A DNA stretch of 64,000 bases, taken from assembly GCA_963921425.1 (NCBI GenBank), contig OY992833.1, forward strand, positions 9,713,738 to 9,777,737. The letters run 5' to 3'. Shown one piece after another: positions 1-10,829 of the stretch (positions are counted from its first letter, which is position 1; each line of letters opens with the position of its first letter). The notes beneath the pieces were generated by a model. That model saw only the letters and a program-made list of their open reading frames with translations, was not told the DNA's origin and did no database searches. The position numbers and the translations under genes were made by a program. Source of the stretch: Dryas octopetala (lineage: Eukaryota; Streptophyta; Magnoliopsida; Rosales; Rosaceae).

Positions 1-1
1 G

Positions 2-2307
2 GAAGGTTATATTGATCATGTTGGACAAAAATTTGAGGGCGGTGTAGCTGAATTTCGTTTGAAATTGGTGAAATATGCTGTTCAGATGGGATTCAAATTT
101 GTATATGCGAAGAATGACAAAGATCGGATTATAGCTGAATGTTTTGAGAAGAATTCACATGGTTGTAAATGGCGTGTGTATGCAGTGTTATGTAGAGCAA
201 ATGGATTTTGCTATATTCGTACTATGAATAATCAGCATACATGCCGTGGAGTTGTTCGTGAGACTAAAGGTAAGATGATGAGTTCACGAATTGTATCATC
301 AATTGTGAAAGATGAGCTTCGTTTGAAGCCATCTTTGAGACCTATTGACATTGTGCAGGAACTGAAACTGAACTATGGTTTGGATATCAGTTATCAAAAT
401 GCATGGAAAGGTAAAGAGATGGCAAAGCTTCTTGTTCATGGTGATGAGGAGGCCTCTTTTCAAAAGTTAGCTTGGTACGTTGAAGCTGTGAAGATTTCAA
501 ATCCAGGCACACATTGTGTTTTACAGTTGGATGAGTCAAGTGGTCGGTTTTTGAGATTTTTCATTTCATATTATGCATGTATTCAAGGATATAGATGGTG
601 TCTTCCCATGGTTCATGTTGATGGAACTTTTTTGAAAGGGAAGTATTTGGGTCATTTGCTTGCTGCAAATGGAAGGGATGGTGATAAAGGTACGTCTTCT
701 TTTTTTAGTTGCAGTTGTTTATTGATTTCGTTCATTTACCTTTCAACTCTTTTTTTTTTTTTTATTTGCCGTTGCTTCCTTCCTCGATTTTTAAGGGTAA
801 ATCCCTATTTTTGATCCAATCTCCTCCTAGGGTATAGAATGGGCTTGGTGGAGGCATTATGTTAGGGTTTAGCTACGGGATTTTGGGCGGAGCCCAAAAT
901 CCCGTAGCTAAACCCTAACATAAATGCCGACAAACCAGGTATTTGTAATATTGAAACTTTTAATTGACTTAATTATATATGGCTCTAAAGAGATTAATTC
1001 AGTTCAGTGTACGAATTTTTTGGTAGTTCAGTTTCAGTGTACCAATTCTGTGGAAATTCAGTTTCAGTCTAATATGGCAGTGAAAGTTAAAAAATAGAAA
1101 GATTGAGTTTATTTGACTTAGTAAAATTTATCTTTAGTCCAGTAATTTATCTTAGTCAAATTCAGTTACAGTTCGTAAATTATCATATTTTATTCTTTTG
1201 CTTTATTAGTTACACTTCGGCTTTTTCTTTGTTTGTTTTATTTATTTTTCTGTAGGTATATTTCATCTTGCTTATGCTATTGTGGATTCTGAGTCTGAAG
1301 ACAATTGGACTTGGTTTTTTGAAAATTTGTATCAAGTTTTGGCACCCCAAGGTCGTACAGTTACATTCATTTCAGATCGTAATCCTGGCTTGTTAGAAGG
1401 TGTTAACCGTATTTTTCCTTCCTCACCTCATGCATATTGTTATTTTCATTTGGTAGGAAATTTGAAAAATAAGTTTCCTGTGAAAGTAGTTGGTAAATAT
1501 TTGAGAGAACGTGTTCTGAATTTATTCATGAAATGTGCATATGCGCCAACGGTTGAGATTTTTTACAAACATTTGGCTGATTTGGAAAAAGAAGAGCATG
1601 ACAATGCTAAGAAATTCTTAGAGAGCATTCCGTTTGAACATTGGGCGTGTGCTTTTTTTAAAGGTAATCGGTATGAGGTTATGGCAAATGGCTTATCTGA
1701 GTCTTTTAATTTTTGGATCCTAAAGTTTCGTTCATTGCCCATATTTGAAATGGTTGATGGTATTAGAGTTCAAATAATGGAAACTATGGACAAAAGAAGG
1801 ACTGAGGCTAGTAGTTGGCATAATGTTCTTTGTCCTAAAATGGATGAGATGTTGAGGAAGTATATGGAAGTGGGTAGGAATTGGAAGATTGCCCGATCAT
1901 ATGATTCTGTTTATGAGGTGTTCGGTCCATATTCTGTTTTAGTTGATTTGAACTCCAACTTTTGTACTTGTCGTAGATGGAAAATTGAAGGGTTCCCTTG
2001 TGCTCATGCTCTTGTAGCAATTCAAAGAGAGGGTAAAAATGTCTATGATTACATTGAAGACGAATTTAAATCTGGTTACTATAGGAATTCCTATGCAGCT
2101 GCAATTCTTCCCATTCCTGATATTGAGATATCTGCTTATAATGCTTCTGATTTTGTTATTCCTCCTTTTACAAAGAGGCCTCCTGGAAGACCAAGATCAA
2201 CGAGGTATAAGTCTATTGGAGCCAGTTCAAGATCTATTAAATGTGGTAGATGTGGTAAAGTTGATGGCCACAATAAGAAAACATGTACTGCTCCTTTGAG
2301 GAATTGA
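2..2307 (+). CDS. MULE transposase (MURA-like), two exons, 5' end cut by window
   Basis: Exons are 2-689 and 1256-2307; the GT at 690 and AG ending at 1255 restore a glycine codon. The frame is open from base 2, so the start codon lies outside the window. Exon 1 holds the N-terminal MuDR-type DNA-binding region (a Cys-rich stretch around HGCKWRVYA and QHTC) and the first catalytic aspartate in VHVDGTFLKG. Exon 2 opens with IFHLAYAIVDSE, then the second aspartate (ISDRNPG), the conserved C..H pair (YCYFHLVGNLK), a glutamate in NGLSESFNFW, a SWIM zinc finger (CTCRRW...CAHA) and a C-terminal zinc knuckle (CGRCGKVDGHNKKTC). All expected DDE-transposase parts are visible and no stop breaks either exon, so this copy may be functional apart from the unseen 5' end. 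It would bind element ends and catalyse cut-and-paste transposition in the nucleus. Confidence 0.88.
859..921. repeat. Perfect 30-bp-arm hairpin inside transposase intron
   Basis: Bases 859-888 and 892-921 are exact reverse complements around a 3-base centre (gga). Outside the perfect stem the pairing continues imperfectly for roughly 15 more bases (ggcat-tatg against ggcatttatg). The arm contains TTAGGGTTTAG. It lies in the intron of the MULE transposase. It could be a small foldback insertion or an RNA hairpin made when the intron is transcribed; no target duplication was recognised. Confidence 0.9.
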
Positions 2308-5300
2308 TTTCTTTGTTTTTGTAGTTAGGTTCAGTTTATGAAATTGAATTTAAGGATTTCTTGGAATTATTACATTGAATTAGATTGATGATTCTCGAAA
2401 TTTTGATATGTAGTCTTGTATTCTTGGATTTTGGAATTTTCAAATGGAATCTGTTTGGTTTTCTTGTTTTTAGTATTATTTTCGAAGGTGAAACTGTTTT
2501 GATATAGTTTCAGTTGAATATTTTGTATTATTAGGGATTTTGGTTTATGATTGCAGTTGAATGTTATTATCTGACTTATGATACAATTATTATATTCCAG
2601 TTGATAGCTTATTAACAATGAGATTGTTCATTCTCTTGAAACTGAAAAGACGTACGCCTCTTTCTTTGAACATGGCAACTGAAACTGTTTTTTAAGTAAA
2701 ACTGTTTTGTAAGTGAAACTGTTTTGCAAGTGAAATTGTTTTTCAAGAGAAACTGTTTTGTAAAAGTTGACAAGTGCGTTGGTGTTATTGCGAGTTTTTT
2801 TGGTCCTACAAGCAAAGTTGACAACATTTAAATACAGTTTCAGTTACTTTTAGTGTCCAATTTTAGTTATTGTTTAACAGTTACACTAACTTAATGACCA
2901 AGAAGTTTTTTTTTTTTTTTAAGTGAAATTGTTTAGACATTACAAAAATTACAGAAATAAAAGAATTATTTATATACAAGTTATAAATTAAAGAAATTAG
3001 ATCAATGTTTGAATTTAGCCAAAAATTACAGAAATAAACCAACTACTTATATACAAGTTATAAATATAAAAGTCTCGACATTTTATCAATGTTTGAATTT
3101 CGCCATGATATGATCAAACTTGTTGTTGGCTTCTGGTCTCTTAACTTTTTTGCCCAATATGTTCAACCAGCTAAGTGGATGATCCATGAACTTCTTCAGG
3201 ACTTGTATTTTGAATTTCTGCACATCTGTCTTTGTGAAAGGGTTCTTAAATGGAGCTTCCCTTTGAATTTGCTCTGTGTAGTACATGACTAGGAATCCAC
3301 AATCATTTCTGCAATAGACAAGTTACAATTACAGTCAAACTTACAGTTACAGTCATTCCTTTATTCTGAAATATATATTTGCACTTTTTAAAATATGTAA
3401 TAATACTTACGTTCCCGATTTTTGCTGGGGACAGTTGTTGTCATCTTCAATTGGCATTTCAATGTTGTGTTCCAACAGCCAAGTCAATGTTACTTTCTCA
3501 TCCTCATTCAGTTGCACTTGATATAAGTCATCTAGTTTCTGTTGATTTGCCTGGTTTAGGGAAATTGGACCTATTTGTTTCACTAGATTCTGCCTCCTTG
3601 TCCCTTTAGCTAAATCTTGTGCAGCATTCTTTTTGGATTCTGTGAGGAATTGATCCACGTAATCTTTCTGCATGTTTAAGACAACATATGTCAGTGTAAC
3701 TGATCGAATGAATCATATGTTAGTGTAATTTAATGTTAATATACATTTTGTTTGTTTCTTACCAAATACTTTGCATTTTCAAAGCATACATCACTTCCGT
3801 TCACATTACTTGATTTGAGGGAATTGAAATGCGTCCACTTTCTATTCTTCAAGTCAAGCATAAGTAGTGTGAAGTGGCTCTTTTTTGTAGATAGCATAGG
3901 AAACAGGAATTTGTCATATTTTGGCAAGCGTTGCAACAATTCTTTCAAAAGGAATCCAACGATGCCATTGTCGTTTTTCTCTTCCAAAAATCTCTGATGT
4001 TCTCAAGAAAAATAGATTTGAATTTGATAAAGCATACATATACACATTTAGAATTAATAGTAGAAATAAATAATGCAGTTTCAGTTCATACCCAGGCATA
4101 AGTACTGAAAATGAATGTACCACTTTCTTGTAGCTCTTCTTGCAATATGTGATTATATGAGTCGACAACCTATGTTTTGTGATGAATTTCAATGTTAGAA
4201 ATTAGTATTTTAAGGTAGAAGAAGTATAGAAGAATGAAATTGAGCATGTGTTACTTTCATGCTTTTATCTTACAGTATTTGCCACATCATGCTCTTTGAT
4301 CAACTGGTCCACATCCTCGCGTGATACTGTCCATCCAGGTTTACCACACCAAAAGAATTCACTGTTTGATAAAGAAAACAATTTCAGTTACAGTACAAAT
4401 TCAATTGCAGTGTGAAGATTCAGTTTCAGTCTAGTATTGCACTGAAACTTCATATGTAAAAAGATGGAGTTTATTTGACTTACTCAAATTCAGCTTCTTT
4501 CCAGTAATATATGATTTGTGCTTTCAATTCAGGTTCCATCATCTTGTACACTGCACATCTGCCCCATGGGATTTTTCTCCTCTTTTGATCTACTACTGCT
4601 GAATCAACAGTTGCAGTGGTTTCAACAGTTTCAGTGGTTTGAGTGTTGTCGAGTTCCTCAACATCATCAGGACCCACTTGTGAAATTGGCATTGCAACTT
4701 CGGCAGTTTTGATGGTGGTCCTTGTCTTTTTCTTTCCACAGTCATAATCGAATTCAGGGTACTCCAACTTCTTCCTCTTTCTTTGTTTCATCCGTAATAT
4801 TGTTGACAGGTTTTGGATGAAATGCTTATTTGATATCTTTAATGCCTGGCAGGGAGTTTCAGGAGTATTCTTTTCCTTCAAGAACTCTACGTCTTTGATG
4901 AGTTTGTTCTTGATGTGGATTATTTCACTTTGGATGTCTTCTAGGTTCTTGATCTGAAGCTCTAGGCTGCAGTTCTCAGTCGCTATTGCCAAAAGGTCAT
5001 TACTCATTCCCTTCACTTGTTCATTCAATCCATTTACATGTTCATTTAGAGATGCATTTGTAGCATGCAACATTTGCATCTGAAATTCAACTTCAGAATT
5101 TTGTTGGTTTTCAATTTGCAACATGTGCTTCAGTTCTTCATTTTCTCTATTTTTTTCCTGTAACTGTTCACGAAGTTTGTCAGCTTCCTCTTTCAGCATG
5201 TTGAATTGATGTTTTAGATCATTCCTTTCTCGTGTAAGCTCCTCATTCTCAGTCATTTCTTCTGCCAGCATTTCTTGAGTCGATATTCTTTGATATTCGA

Positions 5301-5559
5301 CTCCATGTGGAACTTTAATTTGCCTATAATTTTCTTCCATTTCTCTCAGATAATGATCTTCCAATGAGCCAACAATGTCTCGAAAAACATCATTGCCGCC
5401 TGTCTGGTCTCCACCTTCGACATCTTCATTTTCAGTTGCAGCATCAGATTCAGTTTCAGTTGCACTGCTGTCAGACTCATTCCCTTCTTCTTCATTTTCA
5501 TCTTCTTCTTCTACAGGTTCATCCTCATCTTTCTTTTCCTCTTGTACAGTTTCAGTATT

Positions 5560-5720
5560 TCCACCTTGCTCTTCTTCCTCATCCTCACTTCCTTACTCAT
5601 CATTGCTTTTTCCCTCATCCTCCTCGTCAGATTCAGTTTCAGTGTGTCCACCCTGCTGTTCTTCCTCATCGTCACTTCCTTTCTCACCATCGCTTTTTCC
5701 CTCATCTTTCTCTACAGCCT
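5560..5720 (-). repeat. Duplicated acidic coding repeat in the Ulp1 gene
   Basis: Two adjacent units of about 100 bases encode related acidic peptides (GSDDEEEQQGGHTETE and GSEDEEEEQGGNTETV). The first unit has a lysine codon (AAA) just before GSDDEE; the second has TAA at the equivalent place (5595-5593), which explains the stop as one base change. Confidence 0.75.
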
Positions 5721-7246
5721 CATCCAGTACGGACCCTCTTGGTTTGTATTTCTTCGCCTGATCCTTAAGTTCTTTCTTGCCATCTGCATAGTTGCAATAT
5801 AAGGTATTGCAATAATAGTTACAATACAATAATTTCAGATTCAGTATAGATAATGTTTTTTTCACTTACCATTTGTACTAATGACATGTCTTCTTCAAAA
5901 TCATCATCATCATCATCCTCATTACTACTGTCAACATCTTCTTCTGCAAACTGCACATTTACATTAGTGTTAGTATCATTGAGAAAACAGTTTCAGTATA
6001 TTAATAATACAATTACAGCTTAATTAGAATAGAAATTTTTACCTTTATATCTGCAAGTTTTGTCTTTCTCAAAGCTGCAATCAATTTCAACAAGTCCCAC
6101 TTTACAATTGTTGGACTCATGTTTTCTCTTCCTTCTATTGGTTTTATAACTCTAGTTTTCTCACAAAACCAATACTGTGAAGATACAATAAATAAAGATA
6201 TAGTTACAATCATATCAACATATTGTAAAATAATGTTAATAAAAAACAGAAAAATGTAATTACGTACCAAAATCATTATAACACATCCACTGACAGAACT
6301 GCCCTGTGGACTATTCCTCAAATTATTTCTCAAGAAATCTCTTATGGCTCTTGCCCATGCAAACGATTTCATTTTCTTGATGTTTTCTATCGGGGAGACT
6401 AAATTCCATGCAAGTGTGTACCCCGAATTTGCAAAGAAGATGATAGTTAACATCAAGATAACAATCAGCCTCACCACATCATCCGTTCTGTCTGCTTGAA
6501 GGGCTTTTGTAAGTGCATTTTCAGCTTCTTTTTTGGTCACTCTTATGTCTTCACTGAAATATCTCTTTACAAAACTTGAATCACATCTTGTGCAGCCATA
6601 GTTGTCGATTTGTACTTCCTTTCCATGACTTGGCAACCCAAACATCTTTGCAACATCTTCAACTTCAATTGCTTCAAATCTTCCCCCAATTTTGAATTTG
6701 TGTGTTCTTGTGTCATACAAGCTGAGGATTTGGTGGATCTGCTGGTCTGATTTCCTGTGCTCTTTCTTTGTTATTAATCCTCTGTTGCAGGCATCGAAAA
6801 AAGTCCAAAAAGGAGTCTGTTTTAACTTGTCCAGATGCTTCTGCTGTAGACTAGGCTTGATGCTTTGGAGGATATTCAAAAAGCTCACCAGGTTAGATCG
6901 ATATTGTATACCTGGATTCCTTTTAGCGTCCTTCGCTGGTGATTTTTTCTGACTCTATAAATGTTTAAACAGTTACACTTATTAGGATATGCTATGAATT
7001 GAAACATGTCAAGGTATACTCAAACATAAGAAACATGTCCAGGTACATTTCCTAGTCCCATATTCAGTTACATTGCATTTATAGTAAAGTAAAGTAAACA
7101 TGTGCAAATGGATAATTATGGTGAAACTGTTTATGTGTAAATGGATAATTATAGTGAATTTATAGCAAGTGAATTTATATCAAGAACAATTATCTGCTTG
7201 AAATTAGCTCAGTCAAATGATGAAACCATATTACATTATGCAACTT

Positions 7247-7525
7247 AGTGAAACTGTTTCCTCCTACACTAAGTGAAACTGTTTCCTCCTACACTAAGTG
7301 AAATTGTTTTCTCCTACACTAAGTGAAACTGTTTTCTCCTACATTAAGTGAAACTGTTTCCTCCTAGACTTGGTTATAGTTACATAAATTTGTGCAACTT
7401 GCATAAACTAGGTGAAACTACATCAGTCAAATCACGAAACCATATTACATTATGCAACTTAGTGAAACTGTTTCCTCCTACACCAAGTGAAACTATTTCC
7501 TCCTACACTAAGTGAAACTGTTCTT
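7247..7525. repeat. 25-bp tandem repeat, two clusters
   Basis: The unit AAGTGAAACTGTTTCCTCCT plus ACACT is repeated about five times at 7247-7372 and about three times at 7460-7525. A larger unit is also duplicated: the phrase gaaaccatattacattatg occurs before both clusters. The array lies just inside the first intron of the Ulp1 gene, upstream of exon 2, and shares the GAAACTG word with the rest of the element. Confidence 0.85.
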
Positions 7526-7889
7526 ATTTAGAAATTGAGTTGCAATTGTTTTTTGTCGTTTTACCTTATGTTTCGGTGCTTTGTTTTGTTTTGTTTCTTG
7601 CTTCCCCTTTGCCATTTTTTAAACCCTGCAATTTTGAAAGTAGTCACAGTTATTAGAATATACTAGTGACCTTGCTGAAAGTAGTCACAGTTTTAGAACC
7701 CTACAAATTTGCATAAGAAACACAAATTCTATTCAAATATAGTTACATTAGTACACTTACCCATAATACCCACAAATTTTTATGTCCCAGAATACCGAGA
7801 AGAAAATTATGTACACTTACCTTTTATGCAAAAATTCTTTATGTTTGTTGTCGATTTTGGTTTCTTCAGCTAATATATGTGTTGGTTTG

Positions 7890-8390
7890 TAGGAGAAGGA
7901 GTAGATTTCGGAATGAGAAATCGTGGGGGGTGAGTGGCGGAAGTTGAAGAGTGAGTGGGTTCTGAAACTGTTTTCGGAGGGGGGAGTGGGTTCTGAAACT
8001 GCTTTCGTGATGGAATCAGAAATCGTGGGGGGGGGGAGTTGGGGGAAGTTCAGAGGGAGTGGATTCTGAAAATGATTTCGCAATGGAATGAGAAATTGTG
8101 GTGGGGAGAAGTGGGGAAGGTTGAAGGGGGATGGGTTCTGAAACTGTTTTCGTGGGGGGCAGTGGGTCTGAAACTCTTTCAGTGATGGAATGAGAAATCT
8201 TGGAGGGGGGAGTGGGAAAGTTGAAGGGGGATGGGTTTTGAAACTGTTTTCGTGGGGGGAGGGAGTCGGTTCCAAAATTTTTTCTAATGGAAGGAGAAAT
8301 CTTGGAGGAGGGAGTGGGGAAAATTGAAATGGGTTCTGAAACTGTTCGTGGGAGAGAGGGTCTGAAACTGTTTTCGTGAGAGATCGTGGG
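7890..8390. repeat. Degenerate tandem repeat upstream of the Ulp1 gene
   Basis: About five units of roughly 85-110 bases each carry TGGGTTCTGAAACTG, TTTTCGTG, a G-run and GGAATGAGAAATC. They lie at the presumed right end of the Ulp1-MULE, upstream of its minus-strand start at 7615, where subterminal repeats or a promoter would be expected. The proline-rich frames read through here on the minus strand are products of the repeat and not genes. Confidence 0.75.
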
Positions 8391-8399
8391 ATATTTTCG

Positions 8400-9581
8400 T
8401 GATGTGGGTTGGGCTGCTGGGGGGGGGGGGGTTGGGCTTCCAGCTGTCCTGTGGACTTGCTTGGGTGCGGTTTGTTTGTGGGCTTCTGGCAATTTGTGGG
8501 CTTGGTTGCAGTTTCTATGGGATTGGTTGCGGTTTCTGTGGGCTGTGGGCTGTGGGCTTGGTTAATGGCATAGATGTAAATTCTAGTAATTATGAAGCCT
8601 AAACTATTGGTAGGCTGTGTTTAGGGTGCGGCTGGTTTGTTGGGTAATGGCTGGGTGCGGCAACAAATTTTTTGCTATAATTGGGTGGTATAAATTACGG
8701 ACTAATTTTTTTTTAGGTTAGGTACTAACCTAAAGCAAGACATTTTTTATTAGGTCACAAATCGGTTAATTATATAGTTGTGACTGTTTAAAATTTATAA
8801 AAATTTAATGTTTTTTATTTAAGCTTAGGGATGAAATCCTATAATCTCTAAACATTAAAGTTTAAGCCTTGCAAATATTAAAAAAACAACAAATTAATCA
8901 AAAAGTTGTGATGATTAGACAGTCACAGCTCGGAAGAACCATATTTTTTAAAGTTAGTACCTAAACTGAAATTAAGTATCTAAAGTTAAATGACACAAAT
9001 TTTTTTATAGTTAAAATGAAAAAACATTGAAATTTGGTACTTAAAATCAACGAACCTAATTAATTTTCATTTCATTATCATTTTTTTTTTCAATTTTCTT
9101 TAAACTTTCAAATTTTTTTTTTATATTTTTAAATCATGATGGCTAGATTTGGCATAAGGTATGAGAGGAAGAAGGAAAAGTGGTCTGAGAGAAATGAGAG
9201 AAGAGGGATAGGAAGAGGGGGGAGTAAGAGGGGTGGGGGACAAGAATCTACACCCTCTAAAATTTTTCGTCGTGTTTTCTAAAAAAATAGAACAAATTTT
9301 TCCTGTTGATATTTATAGTGTTTAATTATATCCAAAGCTATATCGTTTTACTATTTTGTTTAATTATCTTTTTATATACTAAATTCTCAACTTAAAACGC
9401 TTAACCTTAAATTTCAAAACACTTAATAACTTGACCGGCATTAAGCCCAAAACCAACAAACAATTACACTAGCATTGATGTAGACTTAGAAAGGCAAATT
9501 AGATCCTCAAACAAAACGTTACTAACAGCAAGAGGGGGCGAACTAAAAACATGAAGCAACAAACTAAAATTGAAACTATTA
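8400..9581. other. Non-coding, AT-rich with short G-rich start
   Basis: 8400-8660 is G/T-rich (repeats of gtgggct and ggttgcggtt) and may be the outer edge of the MULE. 8700-9580 is AT-rich without credible coding frames. A weak inverted repeat built on GTCACAA/TTGTGAC (about 8753-8790 and 8900-8930) hints at a decayed small TIR element. Nothing else is seen. Confidence 0.5.
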
Positions 9582-9870
9582 CCCGTTTGACACTGTTTTT
9601 AAAATTATCAAAAGCATTTTCAAATTAGTAAAAGCGCTTTTAATACCGTTTGACAAAAATAAATATAAGTGCTTCTGAGTTATAAAAGCGGTTTTAAGAG
9701 ATTTTTTGAGAAGCATCTGTCAGGTGCCTTCTCAAGAAGCACTTTCAAGTGCTTTTGCATGAACAACTTAGAAGTTTAAAAAAAATTTATTTGTGCTTCT
9801 TAACATAAGCACTTCTGATAAAAACGCTACTAAATAAAAGTGCTTCTAAGAAGCAGTGCCAAACAGGCCC
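9582..9870. mobile_element. Small TIR element (MITE), 289 bp
   Basis: The ends are CCCGTTTGACACTG and the reverse complement of CAGTGCCAAACAGGCCC, giving imperfect TIRs; many AAGTGCTT/AAGCACTT words inside pair across the element. It is flanked by TTA on the left and TAA on the right. The class is uncertain (hAT or PIF/Harbinger type) because no clean target duplication is seen. Confidence 0.7.
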
Positions 9871-10745
9871 TAAGACTAGCAAGAATCAGCTGGTAAATTT
9901 TGCTCTCTATATATATGACACAAAGAAATATTTGAATCATAACTTAACATCTTCTTGTAGTTGGAAATAAGAGTATATATGGAAAGGGTCAAAAGGCCAT
10001 GGCCAAAATTAGACTCCACCTCCACCCTTCCAAGTCCGAGACTCCTAGCCAACCCTAAGTAAAAGACTCCTAGCAATGCAGAATAACCTATAATCCAATT
10101 TTCACCTGAGCCCCTATATGATATTGTGTTTGATACAGAAAAAATTTCAACGAAAAAAGAATTAATAGAGAATTTCTTTTGGAGTCAATGGCTAAAAAAA
10201 GGAAGGAAGATGTTTTGAAAAATAAAAAATAAAAAGTTGTTTAAAGGATAAAATTAAGTTTAAGTTAAGAAAAGGTTTAAATAAAATCACACATAATGAC
10301 ATAATAGATAGTTTGTTTTTTGGGTGAGGTATACTATATTTTATATTTTGTTGCAGCTATCACACAAAATGACAAAATATATTAGCATGGGTTGTTGAGT
10401 TTTGATTTATTTTTTCTCAGTGTTTTTTTTTTTTTAAGTCACACCTAAATACCTAATCAGTAATGCTACACTTACTACATTTTTATACCATAATTTCATA
10501 CCATCTTACATGGTATTTATATATTGGACACTAAAAATTAAAAAAAAAAACCTAAAAAAGAGAAAGGAAATACTCTTCCAGTAAAGTAATAAAACATCAA
10601 GTGAATACAAATGTGAAAAAACTAGCATTATTGATACCTAATATATTAGTTGAGTTTTGTCTTTTTTATTTTTTTTATTTGTTAGTTTGTTGGCATTTCA
10701 CTCTTGCACTCTTGCTCTCTTGCTCTGTCCCTCTTTGTCCGCCCA

Positions 10746-10747
<2 letters not shown>
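9871..10747. other. Intergenic DNA upstream of BIO2, holds its promoter
   Basis: AT-rich, with no credible coding frame. It must include the BIO2 promoter. T-rich tracts precede the CT repeat, but a specific TATA box could not be assigned with confidence. Confidence 0.4.

Positions 10748-10775
<28 letters not shown>
10748..10775. repeat. (CT)n microsatellite in BIO2 5' leader
   Basis: About 14 CT units end 55 bases before the BIO2 start codon. CT/GA repeats are common near plant transcription starts. Confidence 0.9.
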
Positions 10776-10781
<6 letters not shown>

Positions 10782-10829
10782 TCCCGGAAAAAGCTTGGTT
10801 TTGGATTTTGCCGGGAAAACAGTGAAGAG

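Larger units (their letters stand above)
3086..7615 (-). pseudogene. MULE-borne Ulp1-type cysteine protease gene, ten exons, interrupted
   Basis: Exons read on the minus strand: 7615-7565 (MAKGKQETKQ start), 6954-6268, 6174-6043, 5950-5870, 5783-4484, 4361-4274, 4169-4092, 3993-3763, 3667-3411 and 3308-3086. All introns are GT-AG. The N-terminal part (exons 2-3) resembles the DUF1985-like region of plant Ulp1-family mobile proteins (VAKMFGLPSHG, then YWFCEKTRV). A long acidic stretch and a coiled coil of about 150 residues follow. The C-terminal C48 protease core shows the catalytic His in KSHFTLLMLD, the Asp-type position after it (WTHFNSLK), and Gln plus Cys in CPQQKSGTNDCGF. Ulp1 proteases remove SUMO, but the substrate of MULE-borne copies is unknown. 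There is an in-frame TAA at 5595-5593 in the acidic repeat, and the exon 4/5 junction does not keep frame in a simple reading, so this copy is probably dead. The gene lies tail-to-tail with the transposase. Confidence 0.82.
1..8400. mobile_element. Large Ulp1-carrying Mutator-like element (Kaonashi-type MULE), left end outside window
   Basis: Two convergent genes define the element: a MURA-like transposase on + (2-2307) and a multi-exon Ulp1-type protease gene on - (7615-3086), with about 780 bases between their stop codons. Plant MULEs that carry Ulp1-like protease genes are known as Kaonashi (KI) elements and often lack clear terminal inverted repeats. The left end is cut by the window. The right end is uncertain: repeats carrying the GAAACTG word run to about 8390, and no TIR or 9-bp duplication could be found there. 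The word CAGTTTCAGT and its complement recur through introns, spacers and acidic coding parts, which argues that the whole stretch belongs to one element. Confidence is high for the family and low for the right boundary. Confidence 0.8.

Noticed and set aside
859-921. microRNA gene
   Set aside because: The stem is perfect with a 3-base loop, unlike normal plant precursors; it is kept as a hairpin only.
7817-8492. Two overlapping proline-rich frames of about 150 codons on the minus strand
   Set aside because: They follow the unit of the tandem repeat, have no domains and appear in two frames at once.
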